From contig JAIPHC010000005.1 of the NCBI GenBank assembly GCA_021735405.1, positions 1 through 32,156 of the forward strand: a DNA stretch of 32,156 nt. Direction: 5' to 3'. This stretch comes from Candidatus Omnitrophota bacterium (GTDB taxonomy: Bacteria; Omnitrophota; Gorgyraeia; Duberdicusellales; 4484-171). Below are positions 24,606 through 31,160 of the stretch, piece after piece. The notes below the pieces were generated by a model. That model made no database searches. It was not told the DNA's origin and saw only the letters and a program-made list of their open reading frames with translations. How positions within the stretch are numbered: the first letter of the stretch is position 1; each line of letters opens with the position of its first letter. The translations under genes and the position numbers were made by a program.

Positions 24606-25384
24606 GGTCGATGACAGCTTATTCTGCGGCCCAAGAAGGCAACAAGGCCGGCAAAACTAAAATTGTTTTAAGGTCTTTAAACTATAAACATCTTGATATT
24701 TCGGTTTACAATCTTCCCCAGCAGGCTCTCGTTTTGGAAGAAAAAATACAGGAAGAGATTAAAAAAAATATAACCAGAGGAAAAATTGAGGTTTATTTTT
24801 ATCAAAAATCCAAAAATCAGAATAAATTTTCCGTCAACAAAAAAGAATTCGCCAGCTATGTAAAACAAATAAAATCTTTAGCTAAAGATTTCAATTTAGA
24901 AGGAAAAATATCAGCGCTGGAAATATTGAATTTACCGGGAGTAATTTCGGCCTATAGCAAAAGCGGTCTTTCCAAAACACAGTTAGTTTCTGTTTTAAAA
25001 AAATCCTTAAAAAAGCTGGTTGAATTTAAAAAAGAAAAAGGCCGGGCGATAAGCAAAGAAATAACTAAAAATTTAAGGTTGTTAGACGGCAATATTAGCA
25101 AAATTAAAAAAGCGAAAAAAAGGCCTTCCCGGGAAGTAGACGGCAAAGAGGATATCGAAGAAGAATTGTCTTTAGTCGAGTTCTATTCTAAAAAAACAAA
25201 AACAATAATAAATGCGAAAAAACAAATACGCAAAGGGAAAGCGATTAATTTTTTAAGCCAGGAAATCCTGCGCGAATTGAATGCGGCATCGAGTAAAACC
25301 CGGCAGCAAAAACTGGCGAGTTTAATAGTGGAGGCAAAAAACTACTTAGGCCGTATCCGTGAACAAGCGCAAAACATAGAATGA
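24602..25384 (+). CDS. YicC family endoribonuclease
   Basis: YicC-type RNase, 260 aa from ATG 24602. An upstream in-frame TTG at 24596 is rejected because AGGAGGG (24588-24594) is spaced 7 bp before the ATG and homologues begin M-x-SMT. The N-terminal segment MRSMTAYSAAQ, RSLNYKHLDIS and IKKNITRGKIEVYF are conserved. The C-terminal DUF1732 region has FLSQEILRELNAASSKTRQQKL and VEAKNYLGRIREQAQNIE (usually VExKxxIEKIREQVQNIE). It lies between ndk and gmk, a usual yicC-gmk-rpoZ order. Confidence 0.93.
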   Translation: MRSMTAYSAAQEGNKAGKTKIVLRSLNYKHLDISVYNLPQQALVLEEKIQEEIKKNITRGKIEVYFYQKSKNQNKFSVNKKEFASYVKQIKSLAKDFNLEGKISALEILNLPGVISAYSKSGLSKTQLVSVLKKSLKKLVEFKKEKGRAISKEITKNLRLLDGNISKIKKAKKRPSREVDGKEDIEEELSLVEFYSKKTKTIINAKKQIRKGKAINFLSQEILRELNAASSKTRQQKLASLIVEAKNYLGRIREQAQNIE

Positions 25385-25408
25385 TAGATAAATAATAAAT
25401 TACACGAT

Positions 25409-25978
25409 ATGCAAAAACCCAAAATTTTTATTTTATCCGGGCCGGGAGGAGTAGGGAAAACTACTTTAGTAAAGCATCTTTTCCGCAAAAAAGCTATCCG
25501 CGCTGTTTTACTAAGGTCGGTTACCGTTACAACCAGAGAAGAAAGGCCTCAGGAACATGACGGCACTGATTATTTTTTTGTGAGCAAAGATGAATTCTTA
25601 TACTTAAAAAAAAGAAAGTTTTTTCTAGAAAACGAAAAGGTTTTAAACAATTACTACGGCACTCCTAAGCTTTATTTAAAAGTTGCGCGGCTTAAAAACA
25701 AAAGCCTTCTTTTATGCATAGATGTCAAAGGGGCAATGGCTTTAAAAAATCGTTACAAAACCAGGGTAACCAGCATATTTATCAGCGTTGCTAAAAAACG
25801 CGAGTTATATGAACGGATGAAGAAACGGGAAGAAGCTAAAGATATAATTGATAAGAGAATTAAGCTTGCAAAAAAAGAGTTGCAATTTTCTAAAAAATAT
25901 GATTATTTAATACAAAACAAAAACATCAACACTACAGCGAAAAAGGTAAAAGATATAATAATAAAACATCATAAATAA
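25409..25978 (+). CDS. gmk: Guanylate kinase
   Basis: Phosphorylates GMP to GDP. At 189 aa it is close to the usual 200. The P-loop is LSGPGGVGKTTLVKHL (residues 9-24; most have GPSGxGKST). The GMP-binding segment is RSVTVTTREERPQEHDGTDYFFVSKDEF, with NNYYGTPK and LLCIDVKGAMALK (Walker B-like). No clear Shine-Dalgarno is present. It is the third gene of ndk-yicC-gmk-rpoZ. Confidence 0.93.
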   Translation: MQKPKIFILSGPGGVGKTTLVKHLFRKKAIRAVLLRSVTVTTREERPQEHDGTDYFFVSKDEFLYLKKRKFFLENEKVLNNYYGTPKLYLKVARLKNKSLLLCIDVKGAMALKNRYKTRVTSIFISVAKKRELYERMKKREEAKDIIDKRIKLAKKELQFSKKYDYLIQNKNINTTAKKVKDIIIKHHK

Positions 25979-26017
25979 CAAAATTGCATAAACCATTTGC
26001 TGATTAAAGGAGGCAGA

Positions 26018-26245
26018 ATGTTTGGAGATTATATACCGCGGGAAAAATTGTTAGGGGCAACAAACGGATCTATTTATAAATTAACAGCGTTAGCTGCAAA
26101 GCGGGCCATGCTTCTTGCAGGAGGAGAAAAATCTTTGGTAGAAAAAAGAACCGAGAAATTGTTGGATATAGCTTTGGAAGAAATAGCTCAAAAGAAGATT
26201 GCGGAACCCAGGGGAGAAAAAAAGAAAAAGGCAAAAAAGGAGTAG
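26018..26245 (+). CDS. rpoZ: RNA polymerase omega subunit
   Basis: 75-aa small RNAP subunit. I take ATG 26018, because AAAGGAGG ends 4 bp upstream and an in-frame TTG at 25997 would place that site inside the gene. The conserved core YKLTALAAKRAMLLAGG and ALEEIAQKKI fit omega (LxxxAaxRArqL...al.EIa.gkI). The tail is Lys-rich. Its location after gmk is the standard bacterial arrangement. Confidence 0.88.
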   Translation: MFGDYIPREKLLGATNGSIYKLTALAAKRAMLLAGGEKSLVEKRTEKLLDIALEEIAQKKIAEPRGEKKKKAKKE

Positions 26246-26260
26246 TCCTTTTCTGCGATT

Positions 26261-26332
26261 GGCGCGGTAGCCAAGGGGCAAGGCAGTGGTTTGCAAAACC
26301 ATTATTCACCGGTTCGAATCCGGTCCGCGCCT
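26261..26332 (+). tRNA. tRNA-Cys (anticodon GCA)
   Basis: Acceptor stem GGCGCGG / CCGCGCC, anticodon stem GTGGT / ACCAT with loop TTGCAAA (anticodon GCA), T arm ACCGGTTCGAATCCGGT. The discriminator is T and CCA is not encoded. It lies 15 bp after the rpoZ stop and is probably read through from that operon. Confidence 0.95.
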
Positions 26333-26358
26333 TAGTCGGCTATTAACTTAGAGTTTTT

Positions 26359-26386
26359 GCATAGCGCAAAGCGCTTAGCGCTATGC
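26359..26386 (+). repeat. Hairpin downstream of tRNA-Cys
   Basis: Nine-base arms GCATAGCGC / GCGCTATGC enclose a 10-nt loop that itself contains AAGCGCTT. Only three T follow, so it is a weak terminator candidate. It lies 23 bp before the tandem repeats that precede tRNA-Leu. Confidence 0.55.
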
Positions 26387-26409
26387 TTTAAACTGATAAA
26401 TTAAAGGGG

Positions 26410-26681
26410 AAACTTACCGCCGGGGTGTTGGCAAGAACTTCTTGCCGGAGGCAAGCTAGTTTGTTTATACGTGCATAGTTCTTCCCAAAGACTTTGGATA
26501 TAAAATGAAACTATTGCTGGTTTGATAAACTAAAAGATTGAAGATAAACTTACCGCCGGGGTGTTGGCAAGAACTTCTTGCCGAAGGCAAGCTAGTTTGT
26601 TTATACGTGCATAGTTCTTCCCAAAGACTTTGGATATAAAATGAAACTATTGCTGGTTTGATAAACTAAAAGATTGAAGAT
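26410..26681 (+). repeat. Two tandem 136-bp units, each beginning with the tRNA-Leu 5' end
   Basis: Unit 1 (26410-26545) and unit 2 (26546-26681) differ by one base. Each opens with AAACTTACCGCCGGGGTGTTGG, of which the last 13 bases are the first 13 of tRNA-Leu. The same 22 bases occur a third time at 26682-26703 leading into the intact gene. After these bases each unit has overlapping hairpins built from GGCAAG/CTTGCC and a CCAAAG/CTTTGG hairpin. There is no reading frame of note. Confidence 0.9.
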
Positions 26682-26690
26682 AAACTTACC

Positions 26691-26776
26691 GCCGGGGTGT
26701 TGGAATTGGCAGACAACTCGGACTTAAAATCCGGTGTTCCGAAAGGGACGTGCGGGTTCAAGTCCCGCCCCCGGCA
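26691..26776 (+). tRNA. tRNA-Leu (anticodon TAA)
   Basis: 86-nt class II tRNA. Acceptor stem GCCGGGG / CCCCGGC, anticodon stem TCGGA / TCCGG with loop CTTAAAA (anticodon TAA), a long variable arm around TGTTCCGAAAGGGACG, and T arm GCGGGTTCAAGTCCCGC. The discriminator is A and there is no encoded CCA. Confidence 0.96.
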
Positions 26777-26779
26777 TTT

Positions 26780-26853
26780 GGGCGGTTAGCTCAGCTGGTT
26801 AGAGTACTACCTTGACATGGTAGGGGTCACAGGTTCGAATCCTGTACCGCCCA
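26780..26853 (+). tRNA. tRNA-Val (anticodon GAC)
   Basis: Acceptor stem GGGCGGT / ACCGCCC, D arm GCTCAGCTGGTTAGAGT, anticodon stem CTACC / GGTAG with loop TTGACAT (anticodon GAC), T arm ACAGGTTCGAATCCTGT. The discriminator is A, without encoded CCA. It starts 3 bp after tRNA-Leu, so both come from one precursor. Confidence 0.96.
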
Positions 26854-26919
26854 GAGCTTTATTGGCAATTTTTAATAAATTGGCTAGGCGTTGCAAGATT
26901 GCAGCTAAAGAAAACTTGC

Positions 26920-26947
26920 TTGATTTTTTGTTGATTATATGTACAAT
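26920..26947 (+). promoter_or_regulatory. Candidate promoter ahead of the tRNA-Asp-like fragment
   Basis: -35 TTGATT (26920-26925) and -10 TACAAT (26942-26947) with a 16-bp spacer. It would start transcription about 24 nt before the truncated tRNA-Asp copy and could also serve the intact tRNA-Asp. Confidence 0.5.
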
Positions 26948-26977
26948 TAGCTATTAGTTATAAGCCATTGGTTCAAT

Positions 26978-27043
26978 TCGGGGCCGTCGATTAGTATGGC
27001 TTCCCCGCTCTTGATGGCAGGAGATAAATGAGCGGGGCCCCGA
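26978..27043 (+). pseudogene. Truncated tRNA-Asp-like element
   Basis: The first 25 bases are identical to 27171-27195, which includes the first 23 nt of the intact tRNA-Asp. The sequence then changes to a hairpin with arms CCCCGCTC (27003-27010) and GAGCGGGG (27030-27037) and a 19-nt loop. The following CCCCGA (27038-27043) can pair with the 5' TCGGGG, recreating an acceptor-like stem. Anticodon and T arms are absent, so it is not a working tRNA. The rest of 26854-27170 holds only the promoter above and AT-rich sequence with no gene that I can see. Confidence 0.7.
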
Positions 27044-27172
27044 CGACCTCAATAAAAATATTTAGGAATTTTTTGACTGTAAGCGAAATGCTTTAATTCG
27101 AGAAAAAGAAATAAAACGAAAGAAAAGCCGTATTTATATAAAACATCTTGTTGAAAATTGTAAAAGTAGATC

Positions 27173-27248
27173 GGGGCCGTCGATTAGTATGGCTTAAGTC
27201 CCCTGACTGTCGATCAGGTGATCGTGGGTTCGAATCCCATCGGCCCCG
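27173..27248 (+). tRNA. tRNA-Asp (anticodon GTC) with encoded CCA
   Basis: Acceptor stem GGGGCCG / CGGCCCC, anticodon stem CCTGA / TCAGG with loop CTGTCGA (anticodon GTC), T arm GTGGGTTCGAATCCCAT. The discriminator is G, and CCA follows at 27249-27251. It is the only tRNA in this window with an encoded CCA. Confidence 0.95.
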
Positions 27249-27296
27249 CCATATTTTGGCTGAATTGAAACAGGGTATTGTTACCTTTTAAGCATT

Positions 27297-28160
27297 ATGC
27301 TAAAAAAGATTATTTGGCTTACCTTTATTTTTTTATTAAGCGCGGCTTTTTTTCTCGTTTATCAAAAATATTCTTTTTCCCTTAAAAGCGTTTCTTTTGT
27401 CTTGGTCCCGCTTGTTTTAGTTGGAACAGCTTTAATCTATTTTTGTAAATATAAAAACATCATTTTACCCGATGCCGGCTTTATAAAATCGGATCTTAAT
27501 CTGCCTTTTTTAGGAGAAGTTCCTTGCGTAAAAAAAGAAGGCCAAAATATTTTTAAACTACGGGAAAAAACAGCCGATTTGAAAAGTTCTTTTGCAAAAA
27601 TTAAAGAAACCACAATTTCTTTGGTGGAAAAAAAAGACCCGGTTGTTTTAGGAGTTGCTAGCGTATTTCCCAAAGAAGGTAAAAACTTTTGCGCGGCTAA
27701 CTTAGCTGTTGCTTTTGCCGAAGGCAAAGAAGACACTTTATTGATTAATGCTAACTTGCGAAAACAATCTTTATCCGTTTTAGGTGTCAAATCGAATAAA
27801 GGGTTAAGCGATTTTTTGCTGAAGAAATCTTCTTTTGAAGAAGCAATATCTTCTACTGGTTTAGATCATTTTTTCTTTTTATCCCAGGGGCCAGTTTCTT
27901 CTAATCCCCAAGAGCTGCTTAAAATAAAAAATTTTGATAACTTGATTGAAGCGGCAAAGGAAAAATTTAAAAAAATAGTTATAAGTTTACCGCCGGTTTT
28001 AACTTGCGCCGACGCTTCCTTAATCGGAGATAAGTGCGATGGATTGATTTTAGTGTTTTCAGCGCAAAAAAACCATTTAAACTCATTAGTGAAAGGAAAA
28101 GATATTTTAAATCGGAATACAAAAATTATCGGGGCTCTTTTAAACAAAACTCCCTTTTAA
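27297..28160 (+). CDS. Membrane-anchored BY-kinase-like (CpsD/Wzc-fold) protein with degraded nucleotide site
   Basis: 287-aa protein. Two membrane helices (about residues 5-22 and 32-49) are followed by a linker with DLNLPFLGEVP (66-76), typical of polysaccharide-export tyrosine autokinases, and a CpsD-fold domain (about 115-287). The fold is recognisable from SVFPKEGKNFCAANLAVAF, LLINANLRKQSL, GLSDFLLKK, NPQELL and VISLPPV. All three nucleotide motifs are altered: Walker A ends GKN (normally GKS/T), Walker A' is NANLR (normally DADLR) and Walker B is ISLPP (normally IDTPP). No C-terminal Tyr cluster is present. It is therefore probably a pseudo-kinase or scaffold. It lies between tRNA-Asp and tRNA-Met; no polysaccharide genes adjoin it. 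Confidence 0.75.
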   Translation: MLKKIIWLTFIFLLSAAFFLVYQKYSFSLKSVSFVLVPLVLVGTALIYFCKYKNIILPDAGFIKSDLNLPFLGEVPCVKKEGQNIFKLREKTADLKSSFAKIKETTISLVEKKDPVVLGVASVFPKEGKNFCAANLAVAFAEGKEDTLLINANLRKQSLSVLGVKSNKGLSDFLLKKSSFEEAISSTGLDHFFFLSQGPVSSNPQELLKIKNFDNLIEAAKEKFKKIVISLPPVLTCADASLIGDKCDGLILVFSAQKNHLNSLVKGKDILNRNTKIIGALLNKTPF

Positions 28161-28181
28161 AATCAGGCAAAGAATAGTTTT

Positions 28182-28255
28182 GGCGGCGTAGCTCAGTCTG
28201 GCAGAGCAAACGGCTCATACCCGTTATGCCACAGGTTCAAATCCTGTCGCCGCCA
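28182..28255 (+). tRNA. tRNA-Met-type (anticodon CAT, elongator or Ile2)
   Basis: Acceptor stem GGCGGCG / CGCCGCC, D arm GCTCAGTCTGGCAGAGC, anticodon stem AACGG / CCGTT with loop CTCATAC (anticodon CAT), T arm ACAGGTTCAAATCCTGT. The paired first base excludes the initiator type. A lysidine-modified tRNA-Ile2 cannot be ruled out. Discriminator A, no encoded CCA. Confidence 0.93.
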
Positions 28256-28273
28256 TATATTTGTCTAAACCGC

Positions 28274-28301
28274 TTTGTTTTAAAGGTATTTATAGTATAA
28301 T
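28274..28301 (+). promoter_or_regulatory. Candidate promoter of the secreted coiled-coil gene
   Basis: A perfect -10 TATAAT (28296-28301) with a weak -35 TTTGTT (28274-28279) 16 bp upstream. The start would be near 28308, about 20 nt before the ATG at 28327. Confidence 0.55.
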
Positions 28302-28326
28302 AATAGGCGGTTTTTAAATAAAAGTT

Positions 28327-28776
28327 ATGAAAAAAATATCTCTAATAATATTTTTATTTTTGCTTACCATGGTGATTATGCCTGCTGGCCTTTTTGCCGA
28401 AGCTGTCCTGTCTGGTTCGGAAGAGGCTGCAGGGGCAGATCAGCCGGAAACAGCTCAAGCTTTAAAAGAACTAAAAAAGCCCAAGCAGATAGAAAATCTT
28501 TTAGAAGAAAAGAGAAAAGAATTAAAAATGGAGAAAAAAGAATACGGAAAAGCGAAAAAAAGCCTTAAAGAGGCTGCCAGAACCGGTTTTTTTGGTTTTG
28601 GCCGGTCCCAGGAAGAAACCCGCGCTTTGGTAAGAGCAAAGAAAAGGGTGGAAGGGTTAAAAAGAGGGGTCGGCGCTTTAAAACGGGAAATTAATTTATT
28701 AAAAAAAGAATTAAGCCTAGCTAGAAAAATAAAAATATTGCGGGAAAGGCAAAAAGAGATAGATAGTTTGCTTTAG
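28327..28776 (+). CDS. Secreted/periplasmic coiled-coil protein of unknown function
   Basis: 149 aa. A clear signal peptide (MKKISLIIFLFLLTMVIMPAGLFA, probable cleavage after Ala24) is followed by an acidic segment with EEAAGADQPETA. Charged heptad-like helices then run from about residue 45 to the end (KELKKPKQIENLLEEKRKEL, and GALKREINLLKKEL near the C-terminus). The helical run is broken once by a Phe/Gly-rich patch, RTGFFGFGRSQ, around residue 90. No family recognised. It lies upstream of the divergent PAP2 gene. Confidence 0.7.
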   Translation: MKKISLIIFLFLLTMVIMPAGLFAEAVLSGSEEAAGADQPETAQALKELKKPKQIENLLEEKRKELKMEKKEYGKAKKSLKEAARTGFFGFGRSQEETRALVRAKKRVEGLKRGVGALKREINLLKKELSLARKIKILRERQKEIDSLL

Positions 28777-28798
28777 CCGGCGTCGTTTTGCGATAATT

Positions 28799-29248
28799 AT
28801 GGAAAGTTTTTGGCCTCAAATTTTTGCTAACAAAGCTTTATGGATAACCTTATTAAGCTGGGCTATAGCTCAGGGAATAAAAATTATTATCGGGTTGTCC
28901 CAGGGGAAAAAATTTAATTTTTATTGGATTTTAAGAACCGGCGGGCTGCCTTCTGCTCACAGCGCCGCGGTTGTGGCTTTAGCCGTAGCTTTGGGGCAGG
29001 AGCTGGGTTTTCAGTCGTCTATTTTTGCTCTCTCGGCTATTTTTGCCTTGATTACAATGTTCGATGCCCAGACTTGGCGCCGTTCGATTGGGGTGCAGGC
29101 GAGGATATTAAATAAGATTATGGAAGATTTCCAAGAAGGGAAAAAATTGAAAGAAAAAAGAATGAAAGAACTGGTAGGCCATACTCCTGTAGAGATTTTT
29201 GCCGGAGGCCTAATCGGAATTATTACGGCAATAGTTTTTTATATATAA
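28799..29248 (+). CDS. Divergent PAP2 family membrane protein (DUF212/YuiD-like)
   Basis: 149-aa polytopic protein. The segments LRTGGLPSAHSAAVVALAVALG (PSxHSA), MFDAQTWRRSIGVQARILNKI (normally YDAxGVRRxxGxQAxxLN) and LVGHTPVEIFAGGLIGIITAIV (GHTPxEVxxGxxxG) are the three conserved blocks of the divergent PAP2 family, related to acid phosphatases acting on lipid phosphates. The substrate is unknown. It lies between a secreted coiled-coil protein and an L,D-transpeptidase, so an envelope role is plausible. Confidence 0.88.
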   Translation: MESFWPQIFANKALWITLLSWAIAQGIKIIIGLSQGKKFNFYWILRTGGLPSAHSAAVVALAVALGQELGFQSSIFALSAIFALITMFDAQTWRRSIGVQARILNKIMEDFQEGKKLKEKRMKELVGHTPVEIFAGGLIGIITAIVFYI

Positions 29249-29264
29249 TTAGGGAGGACAAGAT

Positions 29265-30080
29265 TTGAATAAAAAAATTATTTTTGTTATAGCCGCAGTA
29301 GTAGTTTTGGGGTTAATCGCCGGGTTAATTTTTAGTTCCGGAGAAAAAGAAGAAGCCAAACAAGAAGAAGTTAAACAAAAAAAATCTTTCTCTTTTGCTT
29401 CTGTGAACGGATTGATAAAAAAGAATAAGTACAAGGAAGCGAAAAACCTTCTGGAGAAAAAAAAGAAAGAAATAGTTGACCCTTTAATGATTAATCAGAT
29501 TCAAGATAAAATATATGAGATTAATATAAAGATGCTATTTTCTCCTTACAGAGAAGAGGAGTGCAGCAAGGTCTATACAGTAAAACGGGGAGACGCTTTG
29601 GTAAAAATCGCTAGAAAATTTGACACTACCGTGGAGTTAATTAAAAAAGCGAATAATTTATCTTCGGTTAAAATTATTCCCGGCCAGGAATTAAAAGTCA
29701 ATACGTGTGAATTTTCTCTAGTGGTGGATAAGTCGCAAAATTTACTTTTTTTAAAAAGGGACGGAAAAATATTTAAAACCTATACTGTTGCTACCGGCAA
29801 AAACGGGAGAACTCCGGAAGGAAGTTTTAAAATAATAAATAAACTGGTTAAGCCGACCTGGTATAAAGCGGGGGCGGTAGTGTTGCCGGATAATCCGGAG
29901 AATATTTTAGGGTCACGTTGGTTAGGTATAGATAAATCAGGTTATGGCATCCACGGCACTACCGAACCGGATAGCTTAGGGCAGCAGGTAACTCTGGGAT
30001 GTGTCCGTATGGCTAATCAAGAAGTAGAAGAACTTTATGATATCGTCCCGACAGGGACAGAAGTTATCATAGTAGAATAA
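29265..30080 (+). CDS. L,D-transpeptidase with LysM domain
   Basis: 271 aa, exported. It starts with TTG at 29265, with AGGGAGG ending 7 bp before. The N-terminus is a signal anchor (residues 5-23), followed by a short helical region (45-90). A LysM peptidoglycan-binding domain comes next (about 103-146, VYTVKRGDALVKIARKF...IPGQELKV). The YkuD catalytic domain (about 151-271) has YTVATGKNGRTPEGSFKI, GIHGTTEPDSLGQQ (His230) and TLGCVRMANQEVEEL (nucleophile Cys246, Arg248). The residue before LGC is Thr, where Ser is usual. It forms 3-3 peptidoglycan cross-links or anchors proteins to the wall. Confidence 0.93.
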   Translation: MNKKIIFVIAAVVVLGLIAGLIFSSGEKEEAKQEEVKQKKSFSFASVNGLIKKNKYKEAKNLLEKKKKEIVDPLMINQIQDKIYEINIKMLFSPYREEECSKVYTVKRGDALVKIARKFDTTVELIKKANNLSSVKIIPGQELKVNTCEFSLVVDKSQNLLFLKRDGKIFKTYTVATGKNGRTPEGSFKIINKLVKPTWYKAGAVVLPDNPENILGSRWLGIDKSGYGIHGTTEPDSLGQQVTLGCVRMANQEVEELYDIVPTGTEVIIVE

Positions 30081-30089
30081 ATTTGATAT

Positions 30090-30176
30090 ATCAACGAATT
30101 TACTAATCTCTACGAATATACGAACATTTGTCTTTTCTTATTTGTAAATTCGTAATTGATTCGTATATTCGTTGAT
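30090..30176. repeat. Imperfect 40-bp inverted repeat rich in ACGAAT between the transpeptidase and accA
   Basis: Left arm from 30090 (ATCAACGAATTTAC...) and right arm ending 30176 (...GTATATTCGTTGAT) are imperfect reverse complements over about 40 bp with a short T-rich loop. Each arm has internal direct repeats of ACGAAT-TAC type. It can fold into a long hairpin at the end of the transpeptidase transcript. Confidence 0.65.
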
Positions 30177-30204
30177 CATAAGCAAAGCTAACCAGGAGAG
30201 TGTG

Positions 30205-31155
30205 ATGCAGGGCTGGGATTTCGAAAAACCTATAATTGAACTTACCGAAAAAATAGAGGAATTAAGAAGTTTTTCTACGGATGAAAAAGTAGAAATGTCT
30301 TCGGAAATTAATAATTTAGAAAAAAAGCTAAAAAGCTTAAAGAAAGATATCTATTCTAAGCTTACTCCTTGGCAAAAAGTACAGATTTCTCGCCACCCCA
30401 GGCGCCCGACCACCTTAGATTATCTCCAAAATATAACCGATGATTATATTATCCTTTCGGGAGACAGGTTTTTTAAAGACGATCAAGCTTTAATTTGCGG
30501 GCTGGCAACCATAGAGGGGAAAAAAATCGCTTTTGTGGGGCATCAAAAAGGCAGGGATACATCCGAAAACATAAAGCGTAACTTTGGCTGCGCCCATCCG
30601 GAAGGCTACCGGAAAGCGATGCGGATTATGAAGTTGGCCGAGCGTTTCCGGCTTCCTTTGGTTTGTTTTATCGATACCCCCGGGGCATATCCTGGGATTG
30701 GGGCTGAAGAAAGAGGCCAGGCTCAAGCCATCGCTGAGAATATCAGGGATATGTTTAGCTTAAAAATTCCGATTATAGTGACCGTAATCGGAGAAGGCGG
30801 AAGCGGCGGGGCTTTGGGAATCGGAGTCGGCGACAGGGTGCTTATCACCCAATACGGCTACTATTCCGTGATATCGCCGGAAGGCTGCGCGGCTATTCTT
30901 TGGAAAGATGCGGCAAAAAGAGAAGAGGCGGCCAGAGTTTTAAAGTTAACCGCGCCGGAGCTTTTGGATTTAGGTATCGTAGATCAAATTATTCCCGAAG
31001 CGGAAGGAGGCGCCCATTGGAATCCAGATAAATCGGCAGCTAACCTTAAAAAATTCCTCTTAAAAAATCTTTCCCAACTTGACGAGCTAAATTCAGATCA
31101 GTTGATGGAGGAGAGGTATCAGCGCTTTAGAAAAATCGGTAAATTCGTAGAATAA
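30205..31155 (+). CDS. accA: Acetyl-CoA carboxylase carboxyltransferase subunit alpha
   Basis: 316 aa; transfers carboxyl from biotin to acetyl-CoA to make malonyl-CoA. ATG 30205 is chosen because AGGAGAG lies just upstream. An in-frame TTG at 30172 falls inside the inverted repeat. Motifs are PWQKVQISRHPRRPTTLDYL, LSGDRFFKDDQA, GHQKGRDTSENIKRNFGCAHPEGYRKAMR, FIDTPGAYPGIGAEERGQAQAIAENI, GEGGSGGALGIGVGDRVL and SPEGCAAILWKD. The partner accD is not in the window. PadR follows 5 bp later. Confidence 0.96.
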   Translation: MQGWDFEKPIIELTEKIEELRSFSTDEKVEMSSEINNLEKKLKSLKKDIYSKLTPWQKVQISRHPRRPTTLDYLQNITDDYIILSGDRFFKDDQALICGLATIEGKKIAFVGHQKGRDTSENIKRNFGCAHPEGYRKAMRIMKLAERFRLPLVCFIDTPGAYPGIGAEERGQAQAIAENIRDMFSLKIPIIVTVIGEGGSGGALGIGVGDRVLITQYGYYSVISPEGCAAILWKDAAKREEAARVLKLTAPELLDLGIVDQIIPEAEGGAHWNPDKSAANLKKFLLKNLSQLDELNSDQLMEERYQRFRKIGKFVE

Positions 31156-31160
31156 AATTT

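Noticed and set aside
26978-27043. A functional second tRNA-Asp
   Set aside because: It lacks the anticodon stem-loop and T arm; only the 5' 23 nt agree with the real gene.
30172-30204. TTG start for accA
   Set aside because: The TTG is inside the intergenic inverted repeat, and the strong AGGAGAG site belongs to ATG 30205.
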